Shown in pieces: positions 33,521-45,991 of a DNA stretch of 64,000 nt (positions are counted from its first letter, which is position 1; each line of letters opens with the position of its first letter). A program made the position numbers and the translations under genes. The notes beneath the pieces are model-generated. The model saw only the letters and a list, made by a program, of their open reading frames with translations. It ran no database searches and was not told the origin of the DNA. The DNA comes from Galerina marginata (lineage: Eukaryota; Basidiomycota; Agaricomycetes; Agaricales; Galerinaceae): contig JAECYW010000005.1 of assembly GCA_023014335.1 (NCBI GenBank), positions 3,286,001 to 3,350,000 of the forward strand. The letters are read 5' to 3'.

Positions 33521-35576
33521 TTAAGCAGCATTGCCATGCTTGGCCACACTCTTCGAGGGACCAGGAGTGGCATTCCTGGGAGTTGGTGATGGTTGATTAA
33601 CAGTGTAACGAATAGTTCCCGGTGAAACGCTGTATCGAGGAGGTATCCCGAAGTCATCTTCATCATCACCACCCACCCAACTCACCATTCTCCCACCATC
33701 GTGGTAAAATGTCTCCATACGAACACGATGATCTGGACGGGGAGGGGTTGGAGTCGGGGCTGCCGGACTGGCATCAGGGAAAGAGCGATAGCGGGGGCTT
33801 GGGGTATTGTCAAGATAGCGGCGACGACGAGGAGACGAGAGACCATAGTGGGAGGAGGGCCGGGGAGAATCATAAAGGCGACGTTGGCGACGTAAACGAG
33901 CAGCAGAAGGGCTATTGAGTTCGTGGCGGCTAAAGCGGCGTGTGGTACTACCATAAGACCAGTGATCATGGTCATCACTGCGGGGCCCAGGCCCTGGGCG
34001 GCGGTCAATAAGGCCAAGCAGCTCTGCACGATCTGCACGGCGGTTGGCCTCGTTAAGCTCTTGCTGGGCTTGCTGGAGCTGGGTGCGCAGGCTTTCATTG
34101 GTGATTTGAGCATCACGAAGCGTTTGCGACATTGTAAGGAGCTGGGTGGTCTGTAGAGTGCGAGTGCTACGCTCGTCGTCACGAGCTGCCTGGGTCGCAG
34201 GGTTGAGGGCAGTAGAAATGGTGGAGAGAAGCTCCGAAGCTTCGTTACGAGAGCTTCGGGCACGAGGCTGGACAATTCGGTCTGCAGGTGGACGGCGAGC
34301 GACGGGTCCAGTGACTTCGGAACGTTCTTTCTTGACCTTTGCTTTAGGAGCAGTGACCCGGGTTGCGGCTGTTGACTTAACGGGTGCAGTCTTCTTGGGA
34401 GGCGGAGTGTCATTGTCAGCGTCATCGGCATCGTCGTCGTCGTCGTCGTCAATCTCGTCATCATCACTGGAGTTAACAAGAAGTTAATTACTATTGAAGG
34501 AAAATCACATCGTTCTTACCTGACTTCAATAATATCTGCAATTTCCGAGTCGTCGAGCACACGTGTTTCAACCTTGTCGTTTATCATGTCCTCAATAAGA
34601 TGAGCACGTTCAATGTGGGGAGGACACTCAGCATCCCCAGTGGGCTTTGAGGTGCGAACCAACTGATATAATATGATTAGTCTGGGGCCAATGATTAAAG
34701 AAACTAGCTGACCTGTTTAAATTTGTTCTCCAAAGACTTAGCTGTTCGCTCTGGTCGTCCCACAGATGCGGCCCATTCATTGAAATCATCGCCAACGTTG
34801 TTCCAGCGGAGGGCACCAGAAGGAAGATAGGCCTCAACGTAGTCGAGGAGGGTGTCAAGATCCTCGTCAGTATAATTTGCTGTTCCAGGAAGACGGCCAC
34901 GACGACGTTTGGCCTCGGGTTCATCTTCTAGGTCTGCACCTTTACGCTTGGGCGCTGCCTTTTGTTTGCCTTTCGCCTTCGCAGACAGGGCAGGAGCTGG
35001 GCGCCGACTTCCTGCAACCTTGGATACCGGCTTGGCGACTTTTGAGAGTAACTTGTGCTTCGCGGGGGGCTGTTTGTCACCGAGGTCGTTGTCGTCATCA
35101 TCATCATCAGGCAATCCAACGAGGGCAGGGTCAATTGCTGGAGCTGTGTTGGAGCCGGATCCGGAGGGAAGAGGCTGATTGAGGTAAGGGCCGTGAGGCG
35201 CATCTTTGGGGCCATAAAGTGGCGGATACGGAGTCTAAGCGAATGACGGTTTAACAAAACTCGAGGCTGAACAACTGAGAATATACTCACAGCACTATAG
35301 GGCCCAGCATAGCCCGGCGGGTATGGAACAGAGGCACGAGAGTGCTATGAAGAAGTCAGATAACTGTTATGAAGGAACAAAAGGGCGCGAACATACCGGG
35401 TTGGGTGGCCCAGGATTCATGGGCCAGTCCTGACCCCCAAAGTAAGGACCAGCTGGATGATCAAACCAAGAGGGTCGGGGCGGCAGCTGAGCACCATTAC
35501 CAGCTGCCGGGCCTGGCGTTCCTTCAAGGTTGGCGTTTACCTTGTCGGTGGCATGGGAATTGGAGTTGGAAGACAT
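33521..35576 (-). CDS. Harbinger partner, Myb/SANT-like DNA-binding protein
   Basis: Five exons: start 35576 (MSSNSNSHATDKV), exon 1 to 35397, a 54 bp exon ending at about 35290, then long exons to the stop at 33521. The core RGRLPGTANYTDEDLDTLLD followed by LRWNNVGDDFNEWA and RTAKSLENKFKQ is a Myb/SANT-like helix-turn-helix of the kind seen in fungal DUF6818 proteins. It is flanked by nuclear-localisation-like KRKGADLEDEPEAKRRRGR. The C-terminal half has an acidic Asp run, a coiled coil (LRDAQITNESLRTQLQQAQQ) and an Arg/Ser/Pro-rich tail. In Harbinger elements this partner binds the ends and carries the transposase to the nucleus. Its 5' end lies about 780 bp inside the right terminus. Confidence 0.85.
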
Positions 35577-36329
35577 TGAGGAGTCGATGACGAGAATTTA
35601 CTTGAGAAACTTAGCAATAACACGAGGATTTGCTGAGGCAAATGAAGAGATGCACCTCGTTTTATAGCTTTCCTCGTCTCTCAGGGATGTCCGGCGCGAT
35701 CGTCGAAAAAAAACCCTTCAATTCGAGAATGCAAAAAAAACTGCGAGGCACTCGCAGCATTGCTGGAAAAAAACTAACACTCTCGATAAATAAATGGATA
35801 GGGTACCTGAGATACGAGTACCTGCAAGGGCACTGGAGTGATATATTGCTGAAAAAAATGTTGTTAGGAACGGGAAAGAAAAACCGCAAGGGTAGCAATG
35901 CTCGTTGAGCAGACATACCTCACCCTCTGGATACATGCCTTACCACTGGCGAGAACACTTTGAAACCCATATTTTACTGTGAGTTAAGTAGAGAGGAGGG
36001 AGGGTACACATGGCGCCTTGAAGGGACTTGTCGAGTCCTGTTACTTGAACTCGCCAGCTGTGCGACGCGTCGTGATTAATGGGCGCGTCACTCTGCCCAA
36101 AAGGGATTGTGGGACGCGATGTAGATATTCGCGGGGTTCAAAGAAGGTCTAGCACGGATTTGAAGATGCCTTTGAAGCTAGAAAGGGGGGGGGGAGGGTC
36201 TTTCTTGATGAACGTCTGGAAAGAGGGTAGCTTCAAGGATCGGAGTCGAAATTCTTGATTTTTTGATGTGCCTGACCACCGGCATGGCGGCATTTTACTT
36301 TAGAGCCCAAATCAAGAACTACAAACGTA
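35577..36329. other. Harbinger right-end non-coding region
   Basis: About 750 bp between the partner's start codon and the right inverted repeat. It should contain the partner's promoter. It holds A-rich tracts and a run of G near 36190. No gene is seen. Confidence 0.5.
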
Positions 36330-36353
36330 CTAAACTGTTAAGGAAAGTCATCC
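36330..36353 (-). repeat. Harbinger right terminal inverted repeat
   Basis: 24 bp ending GGAAAGTCATCC; the complement of the left end with one additional base. Confidence 0.93.
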
Positions 36354-36356
36354 ACT

Positions 36357-36926
36357 GACTGACTTCACATCAGTTTATATCCCTTCTTGCAGGGCCTTTT
36401 GGCCACAGATTGAATTAAGCAATGCGGTCACTCAGTACTCACATGCCTTGTTATTGGCATTCACTCCTTTCTTCAATGCTCCGTCGTCGATGATTTCGCT
36501 CTGCCTCTCAATTTAAAGTGGAACCCACCTTTGATCTCTACCGCCTCATTTATCAGTCCTCCGTTCCCTTTAACTTAGGTTTCAATATAAAAATGCACTA
36601 GTGGACGGAGTTCGCTTTCAATCATAGTTCAGCAATTTTTTGTTGATGACAGGTAACTTCCGCCGGAATAAGCAGGACAATAACTACAACTTGACCCTGG
36701 CGCACACTAGACTTCGCGTTTACCCGCATTTACATTATCAGATTGGCATGTTCTAGTGGATGTGTTGGCTTTTAAGGAAAGGAGATCAAGACTCGGAGCC
36801 AACGAAATCAATAATTAATCATATGAGGACGCGTTATGAGGTTTCAGTTTCACAGTCCACATATGCTCCTGTCTATCACTAGCCCAAACCCCTTTTCAAG
36901 TTTGCTCAATCATACCATCGCCCTCG
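36357..36926. repeat. Block R continuation and family X upstream region
   Basis: Collinear with about 61440-62037 of the sister module: GCAGG(G/A)..TTTTTGGCCA, TTTGCCTCTCAATTTA-type and GAGGTTTCAGTTTCA landmarks recur in order. The last ~90 bp form the conserved block in front of family X copies B, C and D. Confidence 0.75.
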
Positions 36927-37599
36927 ATGTTCATCCAGAAGACTACGACGACACCGCCTTCTTCTTCTCTGCTCACCAGAAAAGACCCACTCGATGCGCT
37001 CCATGGTCATTTTCTTGTCGTTTTGCTTTTTTGTAATGGGCTTGATGTTTGCATCAACGTGGTTTGTGGAGAGAAGCGCTAGAGCAAGGCAAAGGGGTCT
37101 GCCGTTACCAGCTCAAGTTCATGCACATGAAGCCGGAGAAGATCAGCGGCATGCGCCAGATACGAGACCTTCACGTACTTCACAGCCGTCGAGGGGCAGC
37201 AGTGGTCGTGAAAATCGTCATGAACGAAGAACGCGGCAAGCAAACACCAGCCTAGGAACCACCGAGCCCCATGAGACCGTGACGCATACACGCCATGTGC
37301 GCGATGGAGTTCCGACTCCCCCGCCTGCTTATAGCTCTCTCGAGGCTGTTGCCCAACCGACACCAAGGGCCGCACTCTTTGTCGCTGCGCCTGTCGTTCT
37401 ATATGGAGTGCCTGCTGCACTCCTCAACTCATCCAATCCTCCACATGTATTACTTTCTGTAAACCTTTACCAAGGAGATGAAATTGGGCGGCTGAGTACA
37501 AGCAGTCAATAAAACGAACATGGATCCACTGCTCGACGTGATGGGTTGTTTTATCTAGCCGCGACGTTTACACCGCCGCAGAGGTCGCATGGAAGGTGA
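36927..37599 (+). pseudogene. Family X copy B, damaged
   Basis: The ATG at 36927 matches the start of copy D, but a deletion near 36990 shifts the frame before the membrane helix. A later in-frame ATG (36994) restores a 172-codon frame with the helix (FLSFCFFVMGLMFASTWF), TTEPHETVTHTRHVRDG and PPPAYSSLEA. A TAA at 37510-37512 then ends it before the C-terminal block; downstream, in frame, the conserved ARRDGLFYLAATF is still readable to a stop at 37599. So it has lost both ends compared with copies A and D. It sits in tandem with copy C, 430 bp away, and follows the R block interrupted by the Harbinger element. Confidence 0.7.
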
Positions 37600-37931
37600 C
37601 TACGGGCTGCGAAAAGATATGAGCGTTACTGTAAGAGTTCCCGAGAAGATGAATGCCCAAACTTGTCCTGACGATTCCGCCCTCTCGTACTTGGGCTTGA
37701 GGGGGAAGCTTGTTGAATTAAAGAGCACGTCGGCTGGCGCTTGGGTTAGCTCGTAGCTGAAACGAAGAACCAAAAAGAAATATAAATTGAATGATATGTG
37801 ATGAAGTCGAATTAAAACAAAAGTCTAGGGTGAATACTGAGAGGTTTCACTTTCGAAGTCCACGTATATTCCTGTCTATCACTATCACTAACCACGAACC
37901 CCTTTTCACTCATAACATACCATCGCCCTCG

Positions 37932-38620
37932 ATGTTTATCCACAAGTGACTACGGCGACACCGCCTTCTTCTTCTCTGCTCACCAGAGAAGGCCCGATCG
38001 ATCTATCCGATCATCCATTGTGGGCCATGTTCATCCTCTTGTCATTTGGCATTTTTGTAATGGGCTTGATGTTCGCATCAACGTGGTTTGTGGAGAGAAG
38101 CGCTAGAGCGAGGCAAAGGGGTCTACAATTATCAGCTCAAGTGCGTGTGCCTGAAGCCAGAGACGATCAGCGGCATGCGCCAGATACGAGACCTTCACGT
38201 AGTACACAATCGCCGAGGAGCAGCGGTGGTCGTGAAACTCGGCACGAACGAACGCGGCAAGCAACAGCGAACATTCCCTCAGGAACCACCGAGCCCCGTG
38301 AGACGCATACACACTATGTGTGCGATGGAGTTCCGACTCCCTCGCCTGCTTATAGCTCTCTCGAGCCTGTTGCCCGGCCGACACCAAGGACCGCACTCCT
38401 CGCCGCTGCGCCTCCGATTCTATACGGAGTACCTGCTGTACACCTCGACTCATCCAATCCTCCGTTTGAAATACTCTCAGTTCACCTTCAAGAATGCGAT
38501 CAAATTGACCAGCTGAATGCAATCGATCAACGCGACGAACAAAGCTCCACTCCTCGGCGTGATAGATTATTCCATCTAGCCGTGACGTTTAGACAGCCGC
38601 AGAGGTTGGACGGAAGGTAA
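37932..38620 (+). pseudogene. Family X copy C, start codon out of frame
   Basis: The ATG equivalent to copies B and D (37932) runs into TGA after five codons because of a 2 bp insertion relative to copy B. The rest of the frame is intact to 38620. The first usable in-frame ATG is 38027, which would start directly in the membrane helix (MFILLSFGIFVMGLMFASTW) and give 197 residues. The tail shows TTEPRETHTHYVCDG, SPAYSSLEP in place of PPxY, ILYGVPAVHLDSSNPP and the C-terminal STPRRDRLFHLAVTF. Loss of the first Pro weakens the WW-binding motif. It may still make a shortened protein; I call it a probable pseudogene. Confidence 0.55.
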
Positions 38621-38859
38621 GAATGGGCTACGAAAGACATGAACAATATTGCTGCAAGAACTCCCCAAGTCCTTCCTACTTTTCGCCCCTATGCAGATTT
38701 TCAATGTTGGCTCCGTTTTTTCCGTGTTTAGACTTGAGGAAGGGATTGAAAGCGATGAGGAAGTTTTGGGCTGGCTGGCTTGTAGCTGGAGAGGAAAAGA
38801 AAGAAAAGTCAAAATCGAATAGGTGACAAGATGTCGTTGAAATGAACAAATAGCTTACC

Positions 38860-39515
38860 CTATGTCCACAAAAAGTTCAAGTTGTCCACCTGGTTCAAAG
38901 TACGCCAGGCAAGTTCTCGGCCTTGGTACAGGTCGCCGAAGTATGCCATCCTGCCCTCGAAGATGACGGACATGGACCTTGTCAAACTGGCATAACGGTT
39001 TATATGCAGGGTAAGTCGGAGATCTCGGTCGTAAAGCACAGGGTCAGGCGAACTTCAGAGGAATGGTACTTGCATCCAAACCTTTCGTGCAGCTATAACT
39101 CTAGTTATGAGAATATAAATAAAAATCGATGACCAAACATACGTACGTGTCCCAAACACCAATGCCAGCTCTCGCTTCAATTCCCTACAATCGACACGAG
39201 TTTTGACACCACGAATAGCTGGATCTCCAACCGCAGTGGCCGTCTGACGCGGCAGGGAAATGTAGTCGCGAGTTCTGTATAACATTCGCTGATATGGGCC
39301 CAGTGCAACAGGTCTTCGTAGCGAACTCGATGGTCTGCTGGGCCAATCAAGTAGAAGCAGACAGCATCCAGTGACGCATGCCACAAACGTCGTAAACGAG
39401 CGAAGCTTTGCGATCGAGTGAAGGAGATATGAAAGGACGGCCGTGGAAGGAAGGAGGGAAGGAAGGAAAAGTCGTAGCGCTTGTCACTGGACAGGGAAGT
39501 TGAGGCGGAAGACAA
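38860..39515 (-). pseudogene. Family Y, second copy, decayed
   Basis: Collinear on the minus strand with 29.5-29.97 kb: TGTACCAAGGC, CAGTTTGACAA, TGGTACTTG.AT.CAA, GTACGTGTCCCAA.CACCAA and CGACACGA.TTTTGACACCA recur in order. The readable frame breaks inside GDPAIRGV..., where a shift is needed to continue as VVSKLVSIV, matching VMVSKFVLIA in the longer copy. It faces family X copy C tail-to-tail, as in the last module. Its upstream part reads YLIGPADHRVRYEDLLHW. Confidence 0.6.
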
Positions 39516-39589
39516 TATCAGGTACGGGAGCGCGCTGCTTCTTTGGCCGTCGGTGAGTTTCTTGTCATGCTGAGGTTCATCGTCTCGGT

Positions 39590-40250
39590 AAAGGCTTTAC
39601 AAGGGGTTCCCGACTCGTTATAGGTTCGATGCGTTGTATGGGCAGGGGCGCGGCGCGTTTCTGCTTGGGCCATCGGTGGGTTCTTGTAATGACGAGCCTC
39701 ATGTGCAGTCAATGCATGTCGATTTCGGGTTAGACCGGGGGGGGTACAGCGAGTATCAAGTTTGGTAATGGCAATCCTCTGAATTGCAGGTCATGGAGGG
39801 GAAGTCAAAACTAGCATCGGAAGACGTACCTTCACCGACAATAGCTGGTCTACACTCCACATGTATCATATGTCGATGGAGCAACTCTCTAGCGGATAGG
39901 GGATACGAAAGCCGGGACTGTCTTGAGTGAGATATCGCAGTTGTTCCTCGGCATGACGGTGGTTGAATTCTGATAGCTAGATGTAAAGCAAGCAATACAG
40001 AAGGGCAACGTTCAGGAAGGAGTACAATTGGCAAAGGCCACCATATTAGGTATCTCGCGACTTTTACTTTTCCCAGAATCCCAAGGTTTTCCGGAATCCG
40101 GAAACCCTGCAAGTACAAGAGGTTTGCTAGACCCAGACAACTGTCTTGGTAGGCTCGACACGTTTCAAGAGCAGGGGTGCGGCCTAAGTGCATACAGTCA
40201 TTAAACGCCGCTCCAGCCAGAGCAAAAACGGGGCAGGAAGCATATGCACT
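39590..40250 (-). pseudogene. DHTKD1-like 5' fragments, third copy
   Basis: Two stretches (about 39600-39660 and 40110-40246) resemble the first exon and start region of the intact gene. The second follows GTTTGC(G/T)A(A/G)ACCCA(A/G)A..ACT through GTG(G/C)AT(G/A)CAG(C/T)CATT to CCAGAG...GG(T/G)(G/C)CA.GAAG, collinear with about 10384-10500. It ends where the left end of the KDZ element begins. Confidence 0.55.
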
Positions 40251-40509
40251 TCACGCTAAAACGCACCGTGCGCTAAGCCTAACCTCATACCGTACTGGGT
40301 GCAGTAACTGGACACGATCTGATGATTCAGTGAGTGGATACGGTATTTTGTTAATTTTTGAGTAAATGTGGTTCTTGTGTACCATATCTTGAGACGTGGT
40401 TTCAGCCATAGGTGCAAGAACCTTGAAATACAGGAAGGAGAAACAACATTTTCTAAGGTAGGGGAATGGAATACGCAGCTACCGTATTGTTTCAAGTAGT
40501 CAGAATTCA

Positions 40510-42330
40510 ACTATCGACGAGTTCTTTTGCTGTTGAGAAAATGTAGTAGCGTCCTACCACTTATCGTCAACAGAGTAAATTCGGATTGAACGTACCATCT
40601 TCTGGCTGTTGAGGAATTGTGGTAAGACCCTACAATTTCTCCTCAATGAAGTAAATTTGCCGTCGAAGAATTGTAGTAGCGCCCTACCACTTCTCCTCAA
40701 CAGAGTAAATTCGGAACGGACGTACCGGATTTTGCCATTGAAGAATTGTGGTAGCGCCTTATCACTTCTGCTCAACAAATCAAATTCGGAGTGGACGTAC
40801 CGGATTTTGCCCACAGAGTAAACTCAGAATGGATGTACCATATTCTGGCTGTTGAGGAATTGTAGTAAGACCCTACAAATTTTCCTCAATGAAGTAAATT
40901 TGCCGTCGAAGAATTGTAGTAGCGCCCTACCACTTCTCCTCAACAGAGTAAATTCGGAACGGACGTACCGGATTTTGTCATTGGAGAATTGTGGTAGCGC
41001 CTTATCACTTCTGCTCAACAAAGTAGATTCGGAACGGACGTACCGGATTTTGCCAACAGAGGAAATTAAGAATGGACGTACTATATTCCGGTTGTTGAGG
41101 AATTATGGTAAGGCCCTACCACTTTTCCTAAATGGAGTAAATTTGGAACGCGTACCGGATTTTGCTGTTGGAAAATTGTGGTAGTGCCCTACCACTTTTC
41201 CTCAACAGAGTAAATTTGGAACGGATGTACCGGATTTTGTCATTGGAGAATTGTGGTAGCGCCTTGTCACTTCTGCTCAACAAAGTAGATTTGGAACGGA
41301 CGTACCGGATTTTGCCAACAGAGGAAATTAAGAATGGACGTACTATATTCTGGTTGTTGAGGAATTATGGTAAGGCCCTACCACTTTTCCTCAATGGAGT
41401 AAATTTGGAACGCGTACCGGATTTTGCTGTTGGAAAATTGTGGTAGTGCCCTACCACTTTTCCTCAACAGAGTAAATTTGGAACGGATGTACCAGATTTT
41501 GCCGTTGGAGAAATGTGGTAGCGCCCTACCTTATGTCTCCTCAACAGTGTTTTACTGTCGAAGAACTGTTGTAGTGTTCTACCACTTTTCCTCACCAGCG
41601 TAAATTCTGAACCGACATACCACATTTTGGCTGGTTGAGGAATTGTGGTAGGGTGCTACCAATTCTCCTCAGTGAAGTAAATTTCACGTCCGGATTTTTG
41701 CTGGTGAAGAATTGTGGTAGCGCCCTACCACTTATCCTTAACGAAGTATATTCAGAATAGTAGCCTATGACCTGAACAGCCCAATCCTGTGATTATTTGA
41801 TTAGATACCGTAGATCCTATCACTGGCGGTTGTGTGTCAGGGCGCTTTCTGGTTGAGCAATCAATTCGCGCCCTGCCTGCAACACTACGCCATGCGGCTT
41901 GCTTGAAAGGCCATGACGGGCGAGCAGTGGTAGAGCCCTACCACTGCTCTCCCGTCGGAAATCAACGGATTTTGTCATTGAAGAATTGTAGTAGTGCCCT
42001 ACCACTTTTCGTTGACAGAGTAAATTTGGTTTGAACGTACCACATTTTATCTGTTGAGGAATTGTAGTAGCACCCTACCACCTTTCTTTAATATTCAGAA
42101 GGCATGTACCGGATTTATCCACTCGACCATTGCTGAAATATTGAAACCATATGTACCACATTTTCCAATTGAAATAGATGTGGTAGGCGCATTCAATATT
42201 TCCGTGATCTGAAGATTGTGGTGCGGATGGATGACATTTCTTCGATTTTCCAATCTCAGTACATGCATACTGCATCTCCTCGAATTGAACGATGCAGTTT
42301 GCACTTACTATATTTCTTGTCTCACCCACT
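40510..42330 (+). repeat. Left subterminal hairpin-repeat array
   Basis: Tandem, variable units of about 77 bp, also visible as a ~245-256 bp higher-order period. A unit holds GTTGAGGAATTGTGGTAG, then CGCCCTACCAC (together a hairpin), CTCAACAGAGTAAATTCGG and AACGGACGTACCGGATTTTG. At least a dozen units occur with substitutions and indels. Short frames through the array repeat one another and are not genes. The same units appear in the opposite orientation near the right end. Confidence 0.9.
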
Positions 42331-42502
42331 GACTGATAAATTGTCGTAGGTGAGTTCGCTATTTTCCACGGAACAAGTCTCTACCATTTATTGACCATAT
42401 CCCGTACTTCCGAACCTCATTTTTTTTTTTTGCTTATTTATGCCAGCAAAATAACAAATTAAGATACTGTTCTTCGTCCCTTGTCCATCTATCCTAGCTA
42501 AC

Positions 42503-45500
42503 ATGGAGCCTGATTGCCCTCGAATCAAGTTCTTCGCAGTTCCATCGTCGCCCACTCAAAGAATCAGTCTAACTCAGCCAGGTTCAGATGCTCAAAGGTC
42601 GGAAATTATTACGCCACGCAAGAACAATGCAGGCTCCCGGCACAAACGGCTCAAAAGGAATCAATCGGAACCAGATAACACGGGAACTGAACTGGTTCCA
42701 GTTACTCCAGCTGCACCAGACTTGCAATATGCAAGCCTTCTCCCCAGCATTACTTCTGTGCCGGCTTCACAACCTGTCCATATTCTAATTGACGACACTC
42801 TAAGCAATCAGAGGACATCGGATTTGTTGCCGGAATCACCTCAAGACCAAAATTCTTGGCTTGGGGATGACTTTATGGATCCTCCCGACTTCAATATTCC
42901 TGTCAATTTCCAAGCCATTCAGGATGACTTGGTTACCACCCCTTATCAATATTTTGTGGAGTCTGTATTTGCCGAAGAATGCGGGCTCTATCAGTTGTCT
43001 CACCGTCTTTATCTGGTTCGAGGCTGGAATGAGTTATCCAGAGCAATCACGGTGAGCTAGCTTCCTACATTAGATTAATATCGATCCTGAAGTTTTATGT
43101 TCAGACGTCTTGGTATCACATGCAGCAAATGAGTATCGGAACTGACCAGGCGTTCGTGTGCGTGTGCCCCAACTATAGACGTGATGGAATATGTTTCCAT
43201 ACTCGGTATATGCTGGACTATGGCGATGAGCGTTTTCCTCCAAGCCCAGATATTTTAGGTATGGTCATTGGTCACCAATAAATCAAATGCTAAACGCTCA
43301 CCCAATGATCAAGAGCTTGACAATCAACCTATTCTTGCGTTGCGATATCAAGAGGAAGATGATCAAGTTTATTACAATTTAATTTCTACGCCTTCCCGTC
43401 GACTTCCTACAATCAAGAATCGAGCGGCTGTCGAGTACGTTGGACGAAACGACGGGAGCGGAATATGGACGTGTAACCGAGATATTGGCGTCTTAAACTG
43501 TGCACACATTCAGGACGCTCGGCATTCCCTACAGCAGCACATCCAGGCCGATATCCTTGCCCGTGATCCGACCATAAATGTAGCAGACATACAATATCAG
43601 GGTAATTGTCCTTTCTTAGTCGTTAGAGGCTGGCTAATAAAATGTGAGCTAGACCCACCTGTTCGACAGGCGAGCAGTCGCTCCAATGAATCAGTTTCAT
43701 ACCAACCACTTCCACCCCCGATCTGGGCCCGAATACCTTCCGATCCATCTCCTCCAACTTTTATCGCGCTTAATGGACCGCCAGAACTCATTTCAATCCT
43801 GGGGGAAACATCAACTTGCTGCTGTAAATCCGAACGAGTGCGATTTGACCCATTTCTAGAGACCATCAAACGGCCTTGCATTATCTACGACCTTAAAACG
43901 TCCTGGGATTCTGTTATCGAACTTCAGCAGTGCTTGACATGCAAAAATCGTTGCGTTGGTCCGGATTGTCGAGAGATTGGCCTCTTCAACTGGAACAACC
44001 GAATTCTCTTTACCCATCACCTCCTTTATGACTTCATTGCAGCTTACACGACTTCTGAGACACCAATTCGCTCTTGGGTTTCTGTCATGGCTCGGCGATA
44101 TGAATCCTCCAATGCAGTCCATCAATTTATTGGCCACCAAACATTTAGTACCGTGTGGTTCTCATTTGTTCGGCTCTTACAGCTTGACGAGAATACAGTG
44201 TGCTCAAAATGTGGCCCATCCCCAGACGCACTTATATTTGATGGGGTCTCCATCTCATTTAATCGCAGGAACATGCTCTCGTCTATCCAGCCACCGACAA
44301 TCATCCACCCAGCTAAGTCATCCATCCGAGATCGTACCATACGTCTCCGCAATCAGCAATTAATTCCAGACTCAACTCTCCGAAAACAAATTAGAATGGT
44401 TCTTAGCGGTCCATCCCTCTTCGCGACAAATCTCCTATCTGGAAATATTGATCTCGATCCTCCCTACCCACCTATCGATTTGAATGATGACAGCTCTGAC
44501 GATTCCAATTCATCTCAGGATGAGGATGCTCAGAGAGACAGTTATTCGCGGAAACAGGCTTTGATATCTCGCAAGCGGCAGGCACTCCAAAATCGATTGG
44601 ATTTGATACCAGTAGTTGCGGAAAAACTCACTGCTCTTAATCCCAGTTTTGGAACCTTTTTTTCTCATTGGTTTGGACACAATGCGGTATTATCCCAGAC
44701 GGAACCGCCAACTGTCTATCGCACCCTACTTCTTCAGGTGAGCCTTATTTTTTTGTCGTTTTCTCATACACTTAAGAGAATTTATCAATACCAGGTAAAT
44801 GCGGAAGAGTCTGCATTGCAAATGATGAACAATCCAGCTATTCAACACCTTCAGGAATTCCTGAAAAGACGTGACCAATCCAGCCTGTCTCATCTCATAC
44901 ATATCCCTGCACTATACAACGTAATGCAGTACGAATTCCAGACCTACGGAAATGTTTCAGTCTATACGTATGGACTCTCTCAGTGGCTATTTCTTCGAGC
45001 AGAACTTATCCGACGAACTCTCATCGTACATGAGACAGACCTACCATCAACTGTACTTGAAGAAGGTGCAGACGACTGGAAAACAGTAAGTTTACGATGT
45101 TCTTTCATCGATCATTAGATTTAAAATTCTGGTAGACCGGCTGCTACTACCCAATGCCAAAAATACGATACAGACCGGAATACCCTAAACTCAAGGAGGA
45201 AAAAGGCATGGATCCCGGGTCTGAAAATAAAGGGGGTTGTCGGAAATACTACTCAAGGTATTCCCCGAAGAAACTGACGGGTGGGATTATGGTCGCTTGG
45301 TGTACCCATAGCATCAGCTACGGGTTTCACTGTATCCCTCTGGCTGAGGGAAGGAACGACGTCTTTTCTGCCCTGTATACCCGATGGGTGAAGGCTCCTA
45401 AGGTCATTGTATACGACTTTGCATGCGCTCTTCAGCCCTATTGCATGCTTCGGGAACCGGAATTCTTTCAAGACACACTCTTTGTCATTGATGCTTTTCA

Positions 45501-45729
45501 CGCCCCAGATCATACCAAGTGCTGCGATTCATCATTTCTCACCACGTATGAAGCCACGGACCCTCGTCTTCTCCGTCTCAACAGCAGTGCTGGGGAATGC
45601 GGCAATGGAGGTTTGACTAGAATCCGAAAGTCGATCAGGTACATGGGGCAGGACAGAGCTATTATATATACGAAGGTATTTTTGTCAATCTGGAATCGAC
45701 TCCGTATTAAAGGCAATGAAATTTTGTAA
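42503..45729 (+). CDS. KDZ transposase with SWIM-like zinc finger
   Basis: Five exons (42503-43051, 43105-43258, 43314-44737, 44795-45085, 45136-45729), all in frame, give about 1,003 residues. Residues 1-180 are hydrophilic. Exon 2 carries VCVCPNYRRDGICFHTRYM, a CxC...CxH cluster like SWIM fingers. The middle has further cysteine clusters (IWTCNRDIGVLNCAH, ETSTCCCKSERV, CLTCKNRCVGPDCREIG, VCSKCGPSPDALIFDG) of the type called CxC clusters beside KDZ transposases. The last exon is the RNase H-fold core: Asp in KVIVYDFACALQPYC, Asp in FVIDAFHAPDHTKCC and Glu in NSSAGECGNGGLTRIRKS. The family belongs to the DDE group related to MULE/Zisupton elements; the vertebrate HMGXB3 protein is thought to carry a related domain. 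No break is seen, so it may be active. Confidence 0.85.
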
Positions 45730-45991
45730 ATTTAAATCCATTCAAACATCCTATTGCGAAATACAAGTTCTCTTTCCTATAAAAGCGTCAAGTCGTGAAC
45801 GACGGATGAGCAGTGCCATTTTTTTGCCTCTAAAATGTGGTATGTCTCAACCACAACTTGTAATGTCGGAGTTTTCTCAACTTCCAAAAATTTAGTATGT
45901 TAGTACAACATCTCGCTCACAAATAAAATGTCTTCCTATGTCACCTTTAATTCGCTCCCTTCCTTGTACATCCACCACCACCATAAGTATC

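Larger units (their letters stand above)
31854..36353. mobile_element. PIF/Harbinger DNA transposon, 4,500 bp
   Basis: Terminal inverted repeats: GGATGACTTTCCTTAACA at 31854 and its complement ending at 36353; both extend to TTTAG inside. ACT occurs directly outside each end (31851-31853 and 36354-36356), the 3 bp target duplication expected for this superfamily. Inside are a DDE transposase (plus) and a Myb/SANT-like partner (minus) in convergent orientation, the classic two-gene design. The sister module at 61.4 kb continues straight across the corresponding position with a single ACT, showing the empty site. Both genes look intact, so the element may be able to move. Confidence 0.93.

Noticed and set aside
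38860..39130. Resemblance of VIFEGRMAYFG in family Y to a segment of PDR-type ABC transporters
   Set aside because: No Walker or signature motif is nearby, the frame is broken, and the other copies do not support an ABC fold.
40609..41446. Several 70-110 codon frames in the left repeat array, with similar proteins
   Set aside because: They simply translate the tandem hairpin units; the same frames appear reversed in the right array, and indels between units break them.
40510..42330. CRISPR-like look of regularly spaced palindromic units
   Set aside because: The units are long, diverged and without unique spacers, and this is fungal nuclear DNA.
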